DNA from: Buddleja alternifolia
Taxonomy: Eukaryota > Streptophyta > Magnoliopsida > Lamiales > Scrophulariaceae
DNA length: 64,000 nt
Assembly: GCA_019426215.1 (NCBI GenBank)
Contig: CM033397.1
Location: forward strand, 31,560,480-31,624,479
Direction of reading: 5' to 3'
Positions 36,356-50,880 of this stretch are shown one piece after another (within the stretch, counting starts at the first letter, position 1; every line of letters starts with the position of its first letter). The notes below the pieces were generated by a model. The model ran no database searches. It had not been told where the DNA came from and worked only from the letters and a program-made list of their open reading frames with translations. Both the position numbers and the translations under genes were made by a program.

Positions 36356-39300
36356 GTGTTTACACAGCAGCAATACCAGCAGATTTTACATCTTCTTGAG
36401 GGAGGTTCACATAACTCAATTCAGAACATGAGCAGTTCCAATATGGCAAGTGCCAGTCAAGTATTTCTAATTGCTTGGCTTATAAAGAAAATGATTGGAC
36501 AATTGATATTGGTGCAACCCAACATATGGTTTATGATATCAAAATGTATGAATCCTATCACAGTGAACAACCAAACTTTGCTTCTGTTAAATTACCTAAT
36601 GGTGTTGAAAGTAAGGTTTCATATTCAAGGACTGTTAAGCTTAACAATGGTTTGACTTTGTTGAATGTGTTATACATCCCTGATTTCAAACATAACCTAT
36701 TGTCTGTGTCAAAACTTGCCAGTGACTTCAATGTTTTTGTAATTTTTTATCCTAATTTCTGTGTTATACAGAAGATATGGAGTGGCATGATCAAAGGGAT
36801 TGGTAGAGTCAAGAATGGCCTTTACTATCTTCAACCAGTCCCCAATGATCTTCTAGTTAATGCTTTCAATAAAATTTCCATTAAGTGTAATTCTGTTGAT
36901 AGTGGGTTTTTTGTAAAACCTGTTGTCTTAGACAAAGCTACTTTGTGGCATCAAAGATTTGGACATATGACCTTTTCTAGATTTAGTTTTTTGCCTAATC
37001 TGAATGTTAAAGTACATGATAGTACTAGATACTGTTCTGTTTGCCCTTTGGCTAAACATAGTAGAAGTGTGTTTCCTGAAAGAACTACTTTTACTTCCAG
37101 TATTTTTGATCTTGTCCATATTGATATATGCGGTCCATACAAGGAACTTACTTACAATAATGAAAAGTAATTTTTAACAGTTGTAGATGATTACTCCAGA
37201 GTAACCTGGGCTTTTCTAATGAAAGCAAAAACTGATGTGTATGAAATTTTGAAAAAAATTGTTACCTATGTCAATAATCGATTTTCTATTCAAGTTAAGA
37301 AAATCAGGCCTGACAATGCATGGAAGTTCTTTAGTAGTGAATGCAGATTGTTGTTTGAATCTCTTGGTATATGGCATCAAAGCTCTTGTGCTTATACTCC
37401 TCAACAAAATGGTGTTGTGGAGAGAAAGCATAGGCACATTTTCAATGTTGCTAGAGCTCTTAAATTTCACTCTCATGTACCTATGAAATATTGGGGAGAC
37501 TGTGTAAGTACAACTGTGTGCTTAATTAATAGAACTCCTACCCCTGTTTTAAAAGGTAAGTGATATATTTCAAGTTAGGTCTAGACCTTGTATTATGATG
37601 GGATATTCTAACACAAAAAAGGGCTATAAATTGTTGGATCTTACCACTAAGAACTTTCTTATTTGAAGGGATATTATATTTTATGAGCATGTGTTTCCTT
37701 TTGCTTTATCTAGTAAAAATACTAGTAATCAAAGTTTTCCATTCCATGATGTTAGACAATTTTATGATGAGCTTATTATTCCTTATTCTGTTCCTCAGCA
37801 TACTCAAACTAATGATTCTGTTGTTGTTCATGATCAGTTTGTGCAATTAGATGTTAATGAGGAAAGATATGGTTCTGGGAATAATAATACTGACCAACAT
37901 ATATTGAGGAGATCTAGTAGGAGTACAAGACCTCTTGTTTGGAGTAAAGACTATGTAACTTCTTTTTCACATATTATTCTTGACAAGTGCTCTACTAAAC
38001 ACCCTCTGTCAAAATATATTACTTATAGTAATTTCAATCCTAAATATAGAACTTATCTTGCTGTTTTATCCAATGTTGTAGTTCCTGATAATTTCTATAT
38101 GGCTAGAAATGATAAAAAAAAAATGGATTGATGTTATGAAAAAGGAAATTGAAGCTCTTGAGATGAATAAGACCTGGACTATTGTTGACTTGCCTTATGG
38201 AAAGAAACCAGTAGGCTGTAGATGGGTCTATAGTATTAAGTCAGATGGTAGTATAGATAGATATAAAGCAAGGCTTGTGGCCAAGGGATATACTCAGATG
38301 GAGGGAGTTGATTACAGAGAGACTTTCTCACCTGCTGCTAAACATGTTAGTGTTAGGATTGTTATTTCTCTTGCAACAGTACAGGGCTGGAACTGATGGC
38401 AAATGGATGTAACCAATGCCTTCTTACAAGGAGATTTGGAGGAAGAGGTATACATGTCAATACCACCAGGTTTTCAATCTGAAGAAGTTAACCTTCAGAA
38501 TAAAGTTTGTAAGTTACAAAAGTCTCTTTATGGTTTAAAGCAAGCCTCAAGACGGTGGAATCACAAATTCACTGAGGCTATGCATGTGTTTGGTTTTATA
38601 CAGTCAAGAAATGACTACTCTCCGTTTGTTAAGTCAAGGGGGAGTGATTTTATCATACTCCTTGTTTATGTTGATGATATATTGCTTACTGGGAATAATG
38701 AATCTTTTATAGATGAATGTAAGGAATACTTGCATGTTACTTTTCACATGAAGGACTTAGGACAATTGAAATATTTTCTTGGTATAGAAATAGCTAGATC
38801 TGATAAAGGTATATATTTGAATCAAAGAAAATATGTTTTAGACTTATTGAAAGACACTGGTATGCTGGGCAGTAAGCCTGTGAGTGTTCCTGTAGAGCAA
38901 AATGTTAAACTTTCTAATGATTCTGATGATGAAAATGATCCTTTGGTTGGAGATGTATCTGAATTTCAAAACGTTGTTGGGAAATTGATATATTTGTGTT
39001 TAACTAGACCTAATATTAGCTATGGTGTGTAGTTACTAAGTCAATTTATGTATAAACCTAGGAAGTCTCATGTTGTTGCTATGCATAGAATTTTGAGGTA
39101 TCTTAAAGGCATACCTGGTTTAGGTCTCCTAATGTCTTCTAACAATCCTTTGGTTTTCTTTGGTTTCAAAAGCTTTTTGTGACAGTGATTGGGCATCTTG
39201 CCCAATGTCTAGAAAGTCATTGACAGGCTATGTTGTTTTCCTTGGAAATTCATTATTATCTTGGAAGGCAAAGAAGCAACCTACTGCATCAACGAGTTCA

Positions 39301-39648
39301 GCAGAAGCTGAATATAGAGCATTGGGGACAGTTGCTGCAGAAGTCACATGGATTTTGAGCATTTTTAAAGACTTGGGAATCAATAATTTGTAACCAGTTC
39401 AAGTGTTCACTGATAGTAAATTTGCCATGCAAATTGCTGCAAACCCTGTTTTCCATGAGAGGACTAAACATATAGAAGTCGATTTTCATTTCATAAGAGA
39501 TAAAATTCAGCAAGGGATGATAACCACAGAGTTTATACAATCAATTGAGCAACCAGCTGACCTCCTTACAAAAGCATTAAGCAAACATCAGTTTGATCAT
39601 TTGTTGTCCAAGTTTGGTGTTCTAGATTTGTATAGTCCACCAACTTGA
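36356..39648 (+). pseudogene. Copia-1 pol (protease, integrase, reverse transcriptase, RNase H), multiply broken
   Basis: The protease segment has DIGA in place of the DSGA/DTGA active site (near 36505). The integrase zinc-binding region (LWHQRFGHM ... CSVCPLAKH, about 36940-37060) and part of its core (DNAWKFF, PQQNGVVERKH) follow. The reverse transcriptase spans about 38109-39030 with catalytic YVDD at 38667-38678, and RNase H ([18 protein letters not shown]) spans about 39160-39600. Stops are visible at about 37168, 37561, 38394 and 39030, with frame changes near 37600-37690 and 38110. The last codons run to TGA at 39646-39648, overlapping the polypurine tract. Confidence 0.9.
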
Positions 39649-39655
39649 GGGGGAG
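39647..39655 (+). promoter_or_regulatory. Copia-1 polypurine tract
   Basis: GAGGGGGAG immediately before the right LTR, the plus-strand priming site used in LTR element replication. Confidence 0.9.
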
Positions 39656-39889
39656 TATTAAGAATATTATAATAATATATTAAATATAAAGTTTGTGTAT
39701 TAGCCGTTAGGGATAAATTAGTGATTTTCCCCTTTTTTTCCCAATTAGTATATAAGGGTTTGGTTTCCCAATTGTAAACCATTCTGTATTCTTCTTCCTC
39801 AAGATTAATTCAATGAAAATATTTTTTCTCTCTTCAGAATTTGTTTCCTGTTTTCAATTCTTGTCAATGGAGATTTCTATATTTTAACA
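39656..39889 (+). repeat. Copia-1 right LTR
   Basis: Partner of 34986-35218. It has the same TA...CA termini and is followed by the CGGCC duplication at 39890-39894. Confidence 0.9.
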
Positions 39890-39897
39890 CGGCCTAT

Positions 39898-40511
39898 ATT
39901 AGTTAGCAAAAATTATTAAAACCCTCCTAAGATAATTTTAGTATCCAAAAAATCTATGAAAATATTTTTCAATCCAGAAAACATATTACACCAACTTTTC
40001 ATTCCCAAAAATCCAACATTTATGGTTAATAAATTTATGGACTTAATCTCCCTTAGCCCTCTAAATTAAAATTAATCAATTGTAGTTTAGTATAGAAACT
40101 TGTTTATTTAGAACTTTTATATTGATTACTAATTATGATTTTAATATGAAATTTTTAGATTTTTAAATCTTTTTAAAAGTTTTAAAAACTGTTTTTTAGA
40201 TAATTACCATATTAAAATAAAAAGTGAATTAAATTAAAATATTTAACATTGAAAAATAAAATCCGTATTATACGATTTATCAGTTTAAAATTTAAAATAA
40301 AGTAATTTCGATAGAAAAAAATTCATTGATCAATTCTTCACTTAATAAATAAAGGTTGATTTAGTTCAAAAGGCTGTTAATTCTAATTTTTGGATTTTTT
40401 GGAATGAAAAGTTATAGAATGAGATTTTTAAATTGAAAAATATTTTGATGGGTTTCTGAATACAAAAATTTATTTTAGGGGGGGGGGGGGTTAGTATTTT
40501 TTTTCCCTAAT
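39898..40511. mobile_element. Foldback (MITE-like) element beside Copia-1
   Basis: The two ends are imperfect inverted repeats of about 120 bp. AAATATTTTTCAAT, AACTTTTCATTCC and AAAATCCAA occur in order on the left (about 39960-40022). They recur in reverse complement on the right (about 40390-40450). The right arm has a 13-base G-run (40478-40490) where the left arm has CCCTCC. Non-coding. Copia-1 inserted only a few bases to its left. Confidence 0.5.
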
Positions 40512-40589
40512 AGTTATTACATTTTTCACTAAGTAAATCATTATATTAAAAACCCAACGTAACGAAATCACAAAAGGCCAAACCATCAA

Positions 40590-40890
40590 GGTTGGCTGGA
40601 GTTCGACAACATAGAATCAATACAGCTCAAATCAATACAACCAATAAAGTTTGAATGAAACGCCCAATATGCGAAATCTTCCAACTCGACCATTTACGGA
40701 GGAACGGTTTAAGTTGCTGGACAAGGCTAACTCAATGCAACATAGATGATTCAAGAGGACCCAGTATCATCCTAACGACATGAATTGAGTCACTTTCAAA
40801 AATAGCATTACAAATCGTCAAGACATCATACACTCGAAGAGCATGATCAAGGCACTGTCGATCTAGGAACACCGATATTCACGGCATTAA
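40590..40890 (-). pseudogene. RNase H-like (RVT_3) domain fragment
   Basis: On the - strand a frame reads LTICNAIFESDSIHVVRMIL, followed after a stop by VSLVQQLKPFLRKWSSWKI and SHIGRF. This is the spacing seen in the RNase H-like domain of plant LINE-derived proteins (acidic E-S-D, then W-x-I-x-H-I-x-R). Stops and the lack of a start or N-terminal acidic motif mark it as a relic. It could be a LINE 3' fragment or a decayed single-domain host gene. Confidence 0.4.
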
Positions 40891-40899
40891 TTATGTGGA

Positions 40900-41770
40900 G
40901 TTCATATGAGACTGATCCACGAAGTGAAAAGCATAAATGTCCTAAAACTTCCTTAATCTAGGACCTCTTAAGTATATTCCGGAATCAATAGTCTTTGCTT
41001 TATTGTTTTATAAGAACAAATGGGGCATTTATGTCCTTAAAGTCCACAATTTTAATACAACCATTGAAATGGGCAGACATTGACGGGCAAGGCAGCCGCC
41101 ACAAATGCAGGACGATAGCTCAAAATGGCATTGGTAACCAAACAGGATATTTTAATGCATAGTTCGTTCCCATCCCTTATTATAAAATAAGGATGAGCTA
41201 CACTTATTCAATTAGTGAAATTTTCTAATAATGGAATAAGAAACCGTCTATTATGTGTTTCTCATATATGTCATGCAATAGAAAATACATTAAAAAGCAA
41301 TAGTATTGAAAACAACTATAAAAAAAATGAGGCTTGTGCAACGTATAAGGTTGTCAAGGGGCAACAAAGTGTATATGACCCCCGAAAGTTTAGTTATCTC
41401 AAAGTAAATAATAACGATATGTAATAACGTATTTAAACAGATGCAAGTCACACATGACAACTTTCGCGAAATTCAACTAATTACGTAATAAGTAATATAC
41501 TTTGTATTTTATGATTAATCACTCTTTTTCTAAATAACGACCAAACTAATAAATATAATTTGTTGTTAGTCATAATTAATTTGAATTGGATCCAACATAT
41601 TTCGTGTTATAATTTCCCTTAAAATTAAAGTAAGTCTTTCTTGCACTTTATCCACCTCTTTTTATCACTCACATAATTAACTTGAAACGGATTAGGGAAA
41701 AAATTATGTTAGATCAAATTTAAAGACCTTAGCGTCTATATATCACAGAGTAAGGTGTATTACGTGTGGT
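40900..41770. other. Non-coding DNA upstream of GGPPS
   Basis: AT-rich sequence with no recognised gene. The frame at 41215-41424 has no domain. It may contain distal GGPPS promoter elements. Confidence 0.4.
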
Positions 41771-41773
41771 TTT

Positions 41774-41784
41774 TATATAATATA
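41774..41784 (+). promoter_or_regulatory. Candidate TATA box of GGPPS
   Basis: TATATAATATA, about 350 bp before the GGPPS start codon. A CT-rich leader-like stretch follows (about 41900-42010). TCTATATATC at 41735-41744 is an alternative. Position-based guess only. Confidence 0.25.
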
Positions 41785-42115
41785 CATTCAGATAATTGAA
41801 TTCGATCTGATATAAAATGACGGAATGAATCAAATATATTTAGTGTCAAAATTTCCTTTCTTCCTCAAGACTTTTTGAGTCTTTTGGAAGTACAAGAGAG
41901 TAGTAGCATGATTGGATCTCCTCATCCAAAACCCTATCCCCTTTCCCACTTTCTTCATCGTATCTTCCCCATGTTTTCTCCTTGTCTTTTTTATACTCAT
42001 CCCATGTGTGTCCATCTTTCAACCCTACAATCCAAATCTCTACTTATATTCAGAAAAAGGGCTTTTCCCAAAATTCATTTCCGGATAATATTTCAATCTC
42101 TATTTTTGAGCTTAA

Positions 42116-43660
<1,545 letters not shown>

Positions 43661-44127
43661 AAAGTTGTTTTGAGAATTTAATGTTGTTGTAATAGATTCT
43701 TCGATGGTATTAGTTTGTAGACATATGGAGTTAGTATTCTTGACTTAGTTTGTATGATTGGGCTAAGTTTTGGGTATAATCACAGTTACAATCGTCATGG
43801 TTTTGATGTAATAATCAGAATAACTTTACTTGAGATCTATTTTCACATTCTATATTAAAGTGTTTGGTTGTTCCGTGAAGAGATAAAATACAACAGAGTG
43901 TGATAAATCATAAATCACTAAGCCCAACGGTTGTTTCATCTTTCCGCTTACATAATTTATTAAACCGATCACTTAAGAATAATGATAATTTATTATCAGG
44001 CAATATTGCAGCAATTTCACCCAGAATAGAAAAAGGTTACAAAATAAAAAAGAATGATAATTTATTTTCAGGCAATATTGCAGCAATTTCACCCAGAATA
44101 GAAAAAGGTCACAAAATAAAACAGAAA
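43661..44127. other. GGPPS 3' flank plus a 72-bp tandem repeat
   Basis: Presumed GGPPS 3' UTR, with AATAAT-like signals near 43809, then two copies of a 72-bp unit (GGCAATATTGCAGC at 43999 and 44071) immediately before the tRNA gene. The repeat is shortened in copy A. Confidence 0.6.
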
Positions 44128-44199
44128 CGCCGTTGCCGGGGATCGAACCCGGGTCACCCGCGTGACAGGCGGGAATACTTACCACTATACTACAACGAC
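44128..44199 (-). tRNA. trnD-GUC: tRNA-Asp (anticodon GUC), copy B
   Basis: Identical 72-nt tRNA-Asp to 538-609, with anticodon GTC at plus-strand 44164-44166, complete acceptor, anticodon and T arms, and no intron. It lies 467 bp downstream of the GGPPS stop on the opposite strand. Confidence 0.97.
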
Positions 44200-45020
44200 T
44201 TGGTTGGTAATTTTAAACAATTGAAAGTTATTGAAGGATTAATTATATGTGGCTTTTTTTCAAGATTTGTGTCAGATGTTTGGTCCTTCGTAGAGTTATC
44301 TTATTCATAGAAATAGGTGAGGAAATCATTCCTTTTTTCAATTTTTTTTAATTCATGGTACACTTTTTATATTTTATTAAATCTTAAGGCCGACGGCATG
44401 CTTCATACTCGTCTCTTCCTTTGACCTGATGTATATTTTCGTAATTGTAATACCGACTCACTTCAACCCCATTAACAAGCACTTATGAATCTTTTTTTGG
44501 TTTACACCCCTTATGTCAAGTTTTAAATCGAACTAATCCATTGACACAAATGATTCATGGGAGAAAATTGAGTTTTTTAGGTATTGGAGGACTAACAGGG
44601 CGAACGACTAGTTTTCAGATACGAGATATTCATCCTAGTCACTATGGTCATATTTGCCCAATTGACACATCTGAGGGAATCAATGTTTGACTAAGTATGT
44701 CAAGTTTGATATTCTAAGTTCAAGGTGTCAAGCGAACCAAATCAAAATCCAAGGTCAGCCTTAGCCTGGACATAATGATTACTATAAATATTATATGATA
44801 TATTTTATATATTATACACATGTAATATATTTAAAATCTAACAAGAATATAATGAAACAAAAAAAACAATATATATGTATATATATATATATATGTGTGT
44901 GTGTGGATTTTTTGCTGGGGCATTCCACATTTTGCTCAATTAAGCAAAAAACAATAAAATCCAAGGTTCCACAAATTGTGGACTGTTTGATTTGGTGGTC
45001 AACAATAAAAATGTATATAC
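44200..45020. other. Non-coding DNA with a (TA)n(GT)n microsatellite, copy B
   Basis: Counterpart of 610-1440. The dinucleotide repeat lies at 44869-44905. No gene. Confidence 0.6.
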
Positions 45021-45036
45021 ATATACATATAAGAAA

Positions 45037-45225
45037 CCAACGGGGTTGGTTTGAATGGTAAGCAGCTCGATTCCGCTTAAGTAAGGTCTCGGGTTTGAGA
45101 CCTTGTGAATGCAAAAAATCTCCGATGGGAGACTCACCCACCAATGTCAGGTGTGCGACGCTGGTCGAATCCGGATGTAGTCGGGGCAAAGATCCGATGA
45201 ACCGAGTGGGCAACCAACCAAAAAA
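45037..45225 (+). mobile_element. tRNA-derived SINE, copy B
   Basis: 189 bp flanked by a perfect 16-bp target-site duplication, ATATACATATAAGAAA (45021-45036 and 45226-45241). An A-box-like GGTTTGAATGGTAAGC and a B-box GGTTTGAGACC form an internal pol III promoter, and there is a short terminal A-run. It would be mobilised by LINE reverse transcriptase in trans. Confidence 0.8.
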
Positions 45226-45241
45226 ATATACATATAAGAAA

Positions 45242-48200
45242 AGAAATGGCCCAATCTACTAAGCATGGTCCTGGATTTAGTCCTCTTAGCTTGACACTTG
45301 ATGCACACCCAGTATAATATTACTTGGGCTGTGCTAGTGGGCGGTCCCCGCATTGGATATTCATCCCAAGCCCAGATAGAACCCCACTCAGAACAACTTT
45401 TAGTTGACAACTTGGTTCAAAGCTTGGGTCAAAGTTCACTTATACTTTATCAAAGCATATACAACGTTTTGTCCTTTTAAGCATGGGATGTGTATGATGC
45501 ATTTTAAGTTGTGAACCTCCCACTATTTTGGCAGTGTTTAAAATTCAAGATTAGAGCATAGATTGTGTTATATACCAAGTTGTAATAGAGCTAGTTTCAA
45601 TGTTTAAGCTGAAAATTTTATCATGCCTCATAGAAAGATTTGTCAATTTTTGTTTTGGAGTATGATAAAAATGATGTATCATCTTATATTTCACTTCACA
45701 TATGCACGTTAAATATATAAAATGTATGCCAATTTATACTATTGAATTATTTTTTTACACAGATGTGTAGGTAATATATGTAAAATGAGAGATGGTGATT
45801 GAGCTAGAGTACACTATGATTAAATATTTGAGTTCATTTTCTCGAGTCGAGCCGGGCCAAGCAAAGACTTATGTGTTCAATGTAAGTTTAAGTCATCTTG
45901 ATTGATTTGTGTGTTAATTTGGTTGAATTATTACCATACTAGATGGCGAGATATGTCTCAGGCCTAGACAATCGATGATAATTATGATTTCTTTTATTTT
46001 ATCGAGAACAATTATAAAATTCTTATTTGAAACAAATTTAGGAGCATCGAATATTATTTTTTCCTTGGGATTGTTTCTAACATGAGTGTCGGATGAGACA
46101 TGCGTGGGAGGTCCTCGGACTCACCATAGTCCACGCATGTAAGTATATACATGTGACTCCCATGTGGACAAATATGTGGGAAAAGGTAAAAATAACCTTG
46201 GACTTGAGGACTTGGGATCTCCTCAAATGATCCGTATCTAAGGGTCATTACTGAAGAAGTTCTCGACGCGCCTTCTGACACTCTCTTGTTTTGTAGGACT
46301 AAAGAATTTACAAAAAAATTCACGATGAAAATTTTAAATATTTATAATACAAATTTATCCAAAACATACACATATCGTACATCTATAAAATAAATTACGA
46401 AAACAAACTCAAATTACATTTTACAACAATCTAAATTGATGATTATCAATAACATGAGAAGAAAGATGATTGAAAAGATGTGTGACAACTTTCAATTTCA
46501 TGCAGTGGGAGTAATAAAGCTAAGATATATCATATAAATAATCATGTTTTATTATTGTAAACCATCATATAGAAACTAGCACACAAATATTAGTGCTCAT
46601 TTAAAAGTTAATGTGAATTATTATAGTATGAAATATTAATCTTCTTCATTTTGTCTTTTGTCACTATCAAATTGCTTTATAATAATATGATTCTTTCGGA
46701 AAAGACCCACCTCATTTTCAACATTGTCATCATTGCACATGTTATGTGAACATGCCTTGCTTTTCCCCATCACTTTTTCATATCCTAATCCAACGGATAG
46801 AAACAAGTGTCCGCCGAAAAGATCGCGCGGCTGAAATTGAGTGCAGTCTTGATCCTACGGTCCATGATGCTGTTCCTTGTGGCGGGAAAATCCTTCTTTC
46901 CTTGGAGGGAACTTTGGATATTCTTTTATAAGATTATCTTATCTTATTTATCAAAGATAACACAAACATTTAATTAATATATGAAAAATTTAGAATGCTC
47001 TTGATTTGGACGCACCCAAATGTATTCCACAAAATAAGTAATTAATCATATGATAAATATAATCCACTCACATTATAAAATATATTTGGATGTGAAGGGA
47101 ACTAAAATTTCCCGCCTCATGCAATATTCAAGTGACATTGTAAAATGTTAGAATAAGAATTTGGTGTTGATATTCAAGTGGCACTGTAATATGCTAGAAT
47201 AAGAATTTGGTGTTGTGCAATTTGACGAAGCATTAATGCACTTGATTGACATAGGGATGGATTAAAGTGTAATTCTTAAAAAGTCTTGGACTTAGAATTG
47301 AAAAATCTAGAATTTCATTTGTGATCAATTTTTTTGAATAAATCAAGTTTGAACATCATTTTTGTCTGATAAAATTTAAAATTCAACTCAATTAGTAAAT
47401 TATGATAAAGTACGTGGAGAAAAAAAATTAGACTGCCAAGCTCAAGTTGTATTTCCACTCACTTAAAGTTTGTGTAAATTCAAATTGATTAATATTCAAT
47501 TAAAGCTTAAACACAGACTTTAAAACTAAACTTGATAAAATTATTTATATTAATTTGCATAATGAATTAATCCGTTTATAACCTTAGACGCATAGAAAAA
47601 CAACTACAACCATTACTAATATAAAGTAAACTCCATTCGTTTTCACTATAAATTAAAAATTATTGTGGGTACCTGACATTTCTAATGTGAATGAGCAAAA
47701 GAATAATGGACATACAAATTAAAAAAGAAATATAGATACAGAAGATTTGTAGTTATAATTAGCGGGACACGTAGCCCCATGTCGGATAAGACAACACCGA
47801 CGGAGTTAGAGAAGCTGGTTGGTACAGTGGGTCCCACTATGACCTTCTGGCTTCCGTTACGGTTTTACGAGGAACGCATTTCTTTCCTTACTTCCCCCCA
47901 CCCGACTTTTTTGTTAATTTACTAAAACACCCTTGTCATTCTTATGTTCCTCTTCTTTTGCCAGGTTCACCTTTTAGGTGAACAGATCATTTTTCAGAAT
48001 AGAACTTAAAATGCTTTATTGGGAGAGGTAAAACTCATTTCGATAATCTCTATGTTTTGAAGAGATTAGTTTTCGACGTTCAATTAGATAAAACCCTTAT
48101 TATAAACAAACAAAAAAAAGAATAGAACATATTAAAAATAAAAAATTGGACATGATACAACTCTAATAGTTGTTATTTTTTTTTGGTAAACTCTAATAGT

Positions 48201-48863
48201 AGTTATTGAGAATACTTTTCTATTGAAAAATTTCGGCTAATTTGATATTTATATATAGTATAATTTACAAGCATATGTAGAAGCTAAGATTGACCAATTA
48301 AAATCTATTATATAGAGTTTTACTAAAATAAAATGTAACAAATAAAAGTCCCTTCGCATATCCTAAGATTATTTGAAGTTAACAAAAAATTAATGTTACG
48401 TTTGAATTTATTGATTTCGATTTGAGGAATATATTTAGATGATTGAATTCAATGACTCTAAACTAGAATCATCTGAAATCTATTATAATGATTGAAAAAA
48501 TTGTTCAAATGAATTCCAAAAATTTGAAATCTTCTATAATTTGAAATCATTCAAACAAACTCAATATGTTGGTTGATGAATTTAAAATTTATGCCTTTTA
48601 GTTTTCCAATCCAAACACTAATGTTAACTGGAGTTCTACTATGAGATACATAATAATCACATGTTCATATATTAATTATCATACATGGAAAAGGCATAAT
48701 GTTATAACTAGACATGACTCCCTGGCTAAGAAAAAAATTATACATAGCCCACTGACTACAAAAGCATCAAAAAATAAGAATGAGCCCAATAAATCCACTA
48801 TTAATATAACTTTATTCATAAAGTGATAACTATAACTACAATATACACACTATGAAACACTTG
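45242..48863. other. Non-coding AT-rich segment, copy B
   Basis: Counterpart of 1646-5233, including the 46-bp tandem duplication (from about 47124). No gene recognised. Confidence 0.5.
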
Positions 48864-50160
48864 TTTTTTTTTCAAAAATTCAATTTCATTAAAATAAAAG
48901 GTAAAACCTTACATCTTACAAAGACGTCCTTTGAAGAGCCAAAATTGAAAAAACAAAAAAAGTAGTGACCAAAAGCCTAAACCAGACCAAAAAGAAGATA
49001 AAAACCTAAGTCACAATCCAAACCCCCCAAACACACTGTCCACGCCCGCGAGAATGGTAAGGTCACCATACCCGCGAGCACCAAAGCCGCATCTGTGGGC
49101 ATGGGCATCATACAGCCCCACGCCCACGGGCACTAAAACCACGCATGCTGGCGTGGGCGTGCTGTATGTTCAAAAGTCGACAACCGCAAACATTTTGCTC
49201 TATTGTCTTTTGAAACCATGCTATCCTCCAACTTCGGCGCAAGACCACGTACAAACCGCCATGGGGTCATTTAACTACATTATCTAGGGCGGATTCACTT
49301 ATATTGTGGAGTGTCATTATCATAATCAAGAATATCCACAACTAAACTCGCAAAAGTATTCTATAGAAATATTGTCTCTTCTTCAATCTTTCCATACTCA
49401 GCCCGCTCAAGTGTAGTAGGACTACTTTTTTTGGTATTAATCTCATCATCTCTTTGGGCATCCCATCGACGAGTGTCCATTTTCCATTCATTGTCTACCG
49501 TATTTTTCTTGTCCATTGCAGCTTTCACATCCGTCTTGTTCAGCACATAAATATGTATAGAGGATTATTCTACTTTGTTGGCCACCGGGCATCGTTGTGA
49601 CACGTGGCCAAAGGAGTTGCAATTCTTACATGTCAAAGGCTTCCATTCATATTCAATGTCAATCTTACACGTACCATTATAATCACCACTGGCCGAAGGC
49701 AACAATATGAGAATGTGATTTGGAAATCAGCATTTACGTTCATATTAACACATACCCGAGCATAATCAATCCTTTTCATGGATAAAGTAAAAGGATCTGG
49801 GTAGAGTGGTCTACCCACTGCACTCGCAACAGTACTCAAACTCTCCAAAGTCCAATATTCAGCCGGAAGATGTCGTAATTTAACCCAGATAGGTACATCT
49901 TTGTGTACCTTTTTTTCAACTGTCATACCTTCTCACCATTTTTCAAGAAAGAGAGTATTAAACAACCATGGTCCTCCTTCGAGCACATCAAGCATTAGTT
50001 TGAGGATTCAAATTTGAAGAAATAAAACCGAGTATTTGTAGCCCTAACCTCAATTAAGCCCTTCCATATCAAATGTACATAATTCTTAACATTTTCTTTA
50101 TGCATTTCTCATTTCCTTGAAGTTCCCTTGAAGTTTATGTTTTTCTTCCAAGGTGGTATA
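48864..50160 (-). mobile_element. Truncated LINE-type element with DUF4283/zinc-knuckle ORF1, copy B
   Basis: Better-preserved copy of 5234-6520. On the - strand it reads ATNTRFYFFKFES, then VLEGGPWLFNTLFLEKW, then VPIWVKLRHLPAEYW (frame 49633-49926) and the zinc knuckle CKNCNSFGHVSQRC. These are the canonical blocks of DUF4283-type plant LINE ORF1. It ends in an A-tract (plus-strand T-run about 48864-48872). No ORF2 is present, so it is non-autonomous or deleted. Confidence 0.7.
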
Positions 50161-50175
50161 TATTTAACTAGAGAT

Positions 50176-50872
50176 TACACATGTCAATGGGATAGGATTA
50201 TATAGGTACCCGACCTTATGGATGGGTTCGGGTTAGCTAAATAGGTTATGGGGCGGGTTATTAATTTTAAAAATTTAACCCGCTCGGGTTCAGGGCTGGT
50301 AGCAGGTTTAGTATAACCCGTCTTGTCAATATTGTTATTAGTTTTTTATTATATTTTTTTAGAATAACTTAATATTTTAATTTAAAAATTGGGAACCAAA
50401 GTCCAAATCATCAAGCATAAACCTTCTCTCTTTCTTCCAAATGACATATTAATATGGATGTTAAATTAGAACTTATGGATGTGATCTGATTATTATTTAT
50501 GTGTAATTTTTTCATGATGTTTGTATATGTCGTTTCTTTATTAGTTTTTCGATTATATGAATCTTAATTTGATTATTATTACTTATGTCAAATTTTAGTA
50601 TGTTGTTTAAGTAGATTTTAGCGGACAATTGGCTTCAACAGATTGAACTAAGCTTCACTAGGTTTGAATTCGGGGGGTCATTGCTGGTTGGGGCCGGTTG
50701 CGGGGTGAATTACTGAATTTTCAAGACTCAAAATCTCAAATGGGTTTAACAAGCTAACCTAACTCCGACGAGTATTTGACGAGGCGAGGGTGGTTTCAAA
50801 TTTAGTAAAGTAAAAGGAACGGGTTTTGGGTTTTGCTAAATCCACTTCAAACCCGCCACATTTTCATCCCTA
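50176..50872. mobile_element. hAT-like non-autonomous element (MITE), copy B
   Basis: Same element as 6532-7212, with the 8-bp duplication CTAGAGAT at 50168-50175 and 50873-50880. The interior has repeated CGGGTT motifs and no coding sequence. Confidence 0.65.
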
Positions 50873-50880
50873 CTAGAGAT

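Larger units (their letters stand above)
34986..39889 (+). mobile_element. Complete Ty1/Copia retrotransposon Copia-1 with two LTRs (coding-defective)
   Basis: A 4.9 kb element: 233-bp left LTR, primer-binding site, gag, protease, integrase, reverse transcriptase, RNase H, polypurine tract, 234-bp right LTR, all inside a 5-bp target-site duplication. Integrase precedes reverse transcriptase, which is the Copia order. The LTRs differ at about eight positions plus one T-run length change. The element starts TA and ends CA instead of the usual TG...CA. The coding region holds several stops and frameshifts and an apparent deletion between integrase and reverse transcriptase near 37560-37600. Confidence 0.95.
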
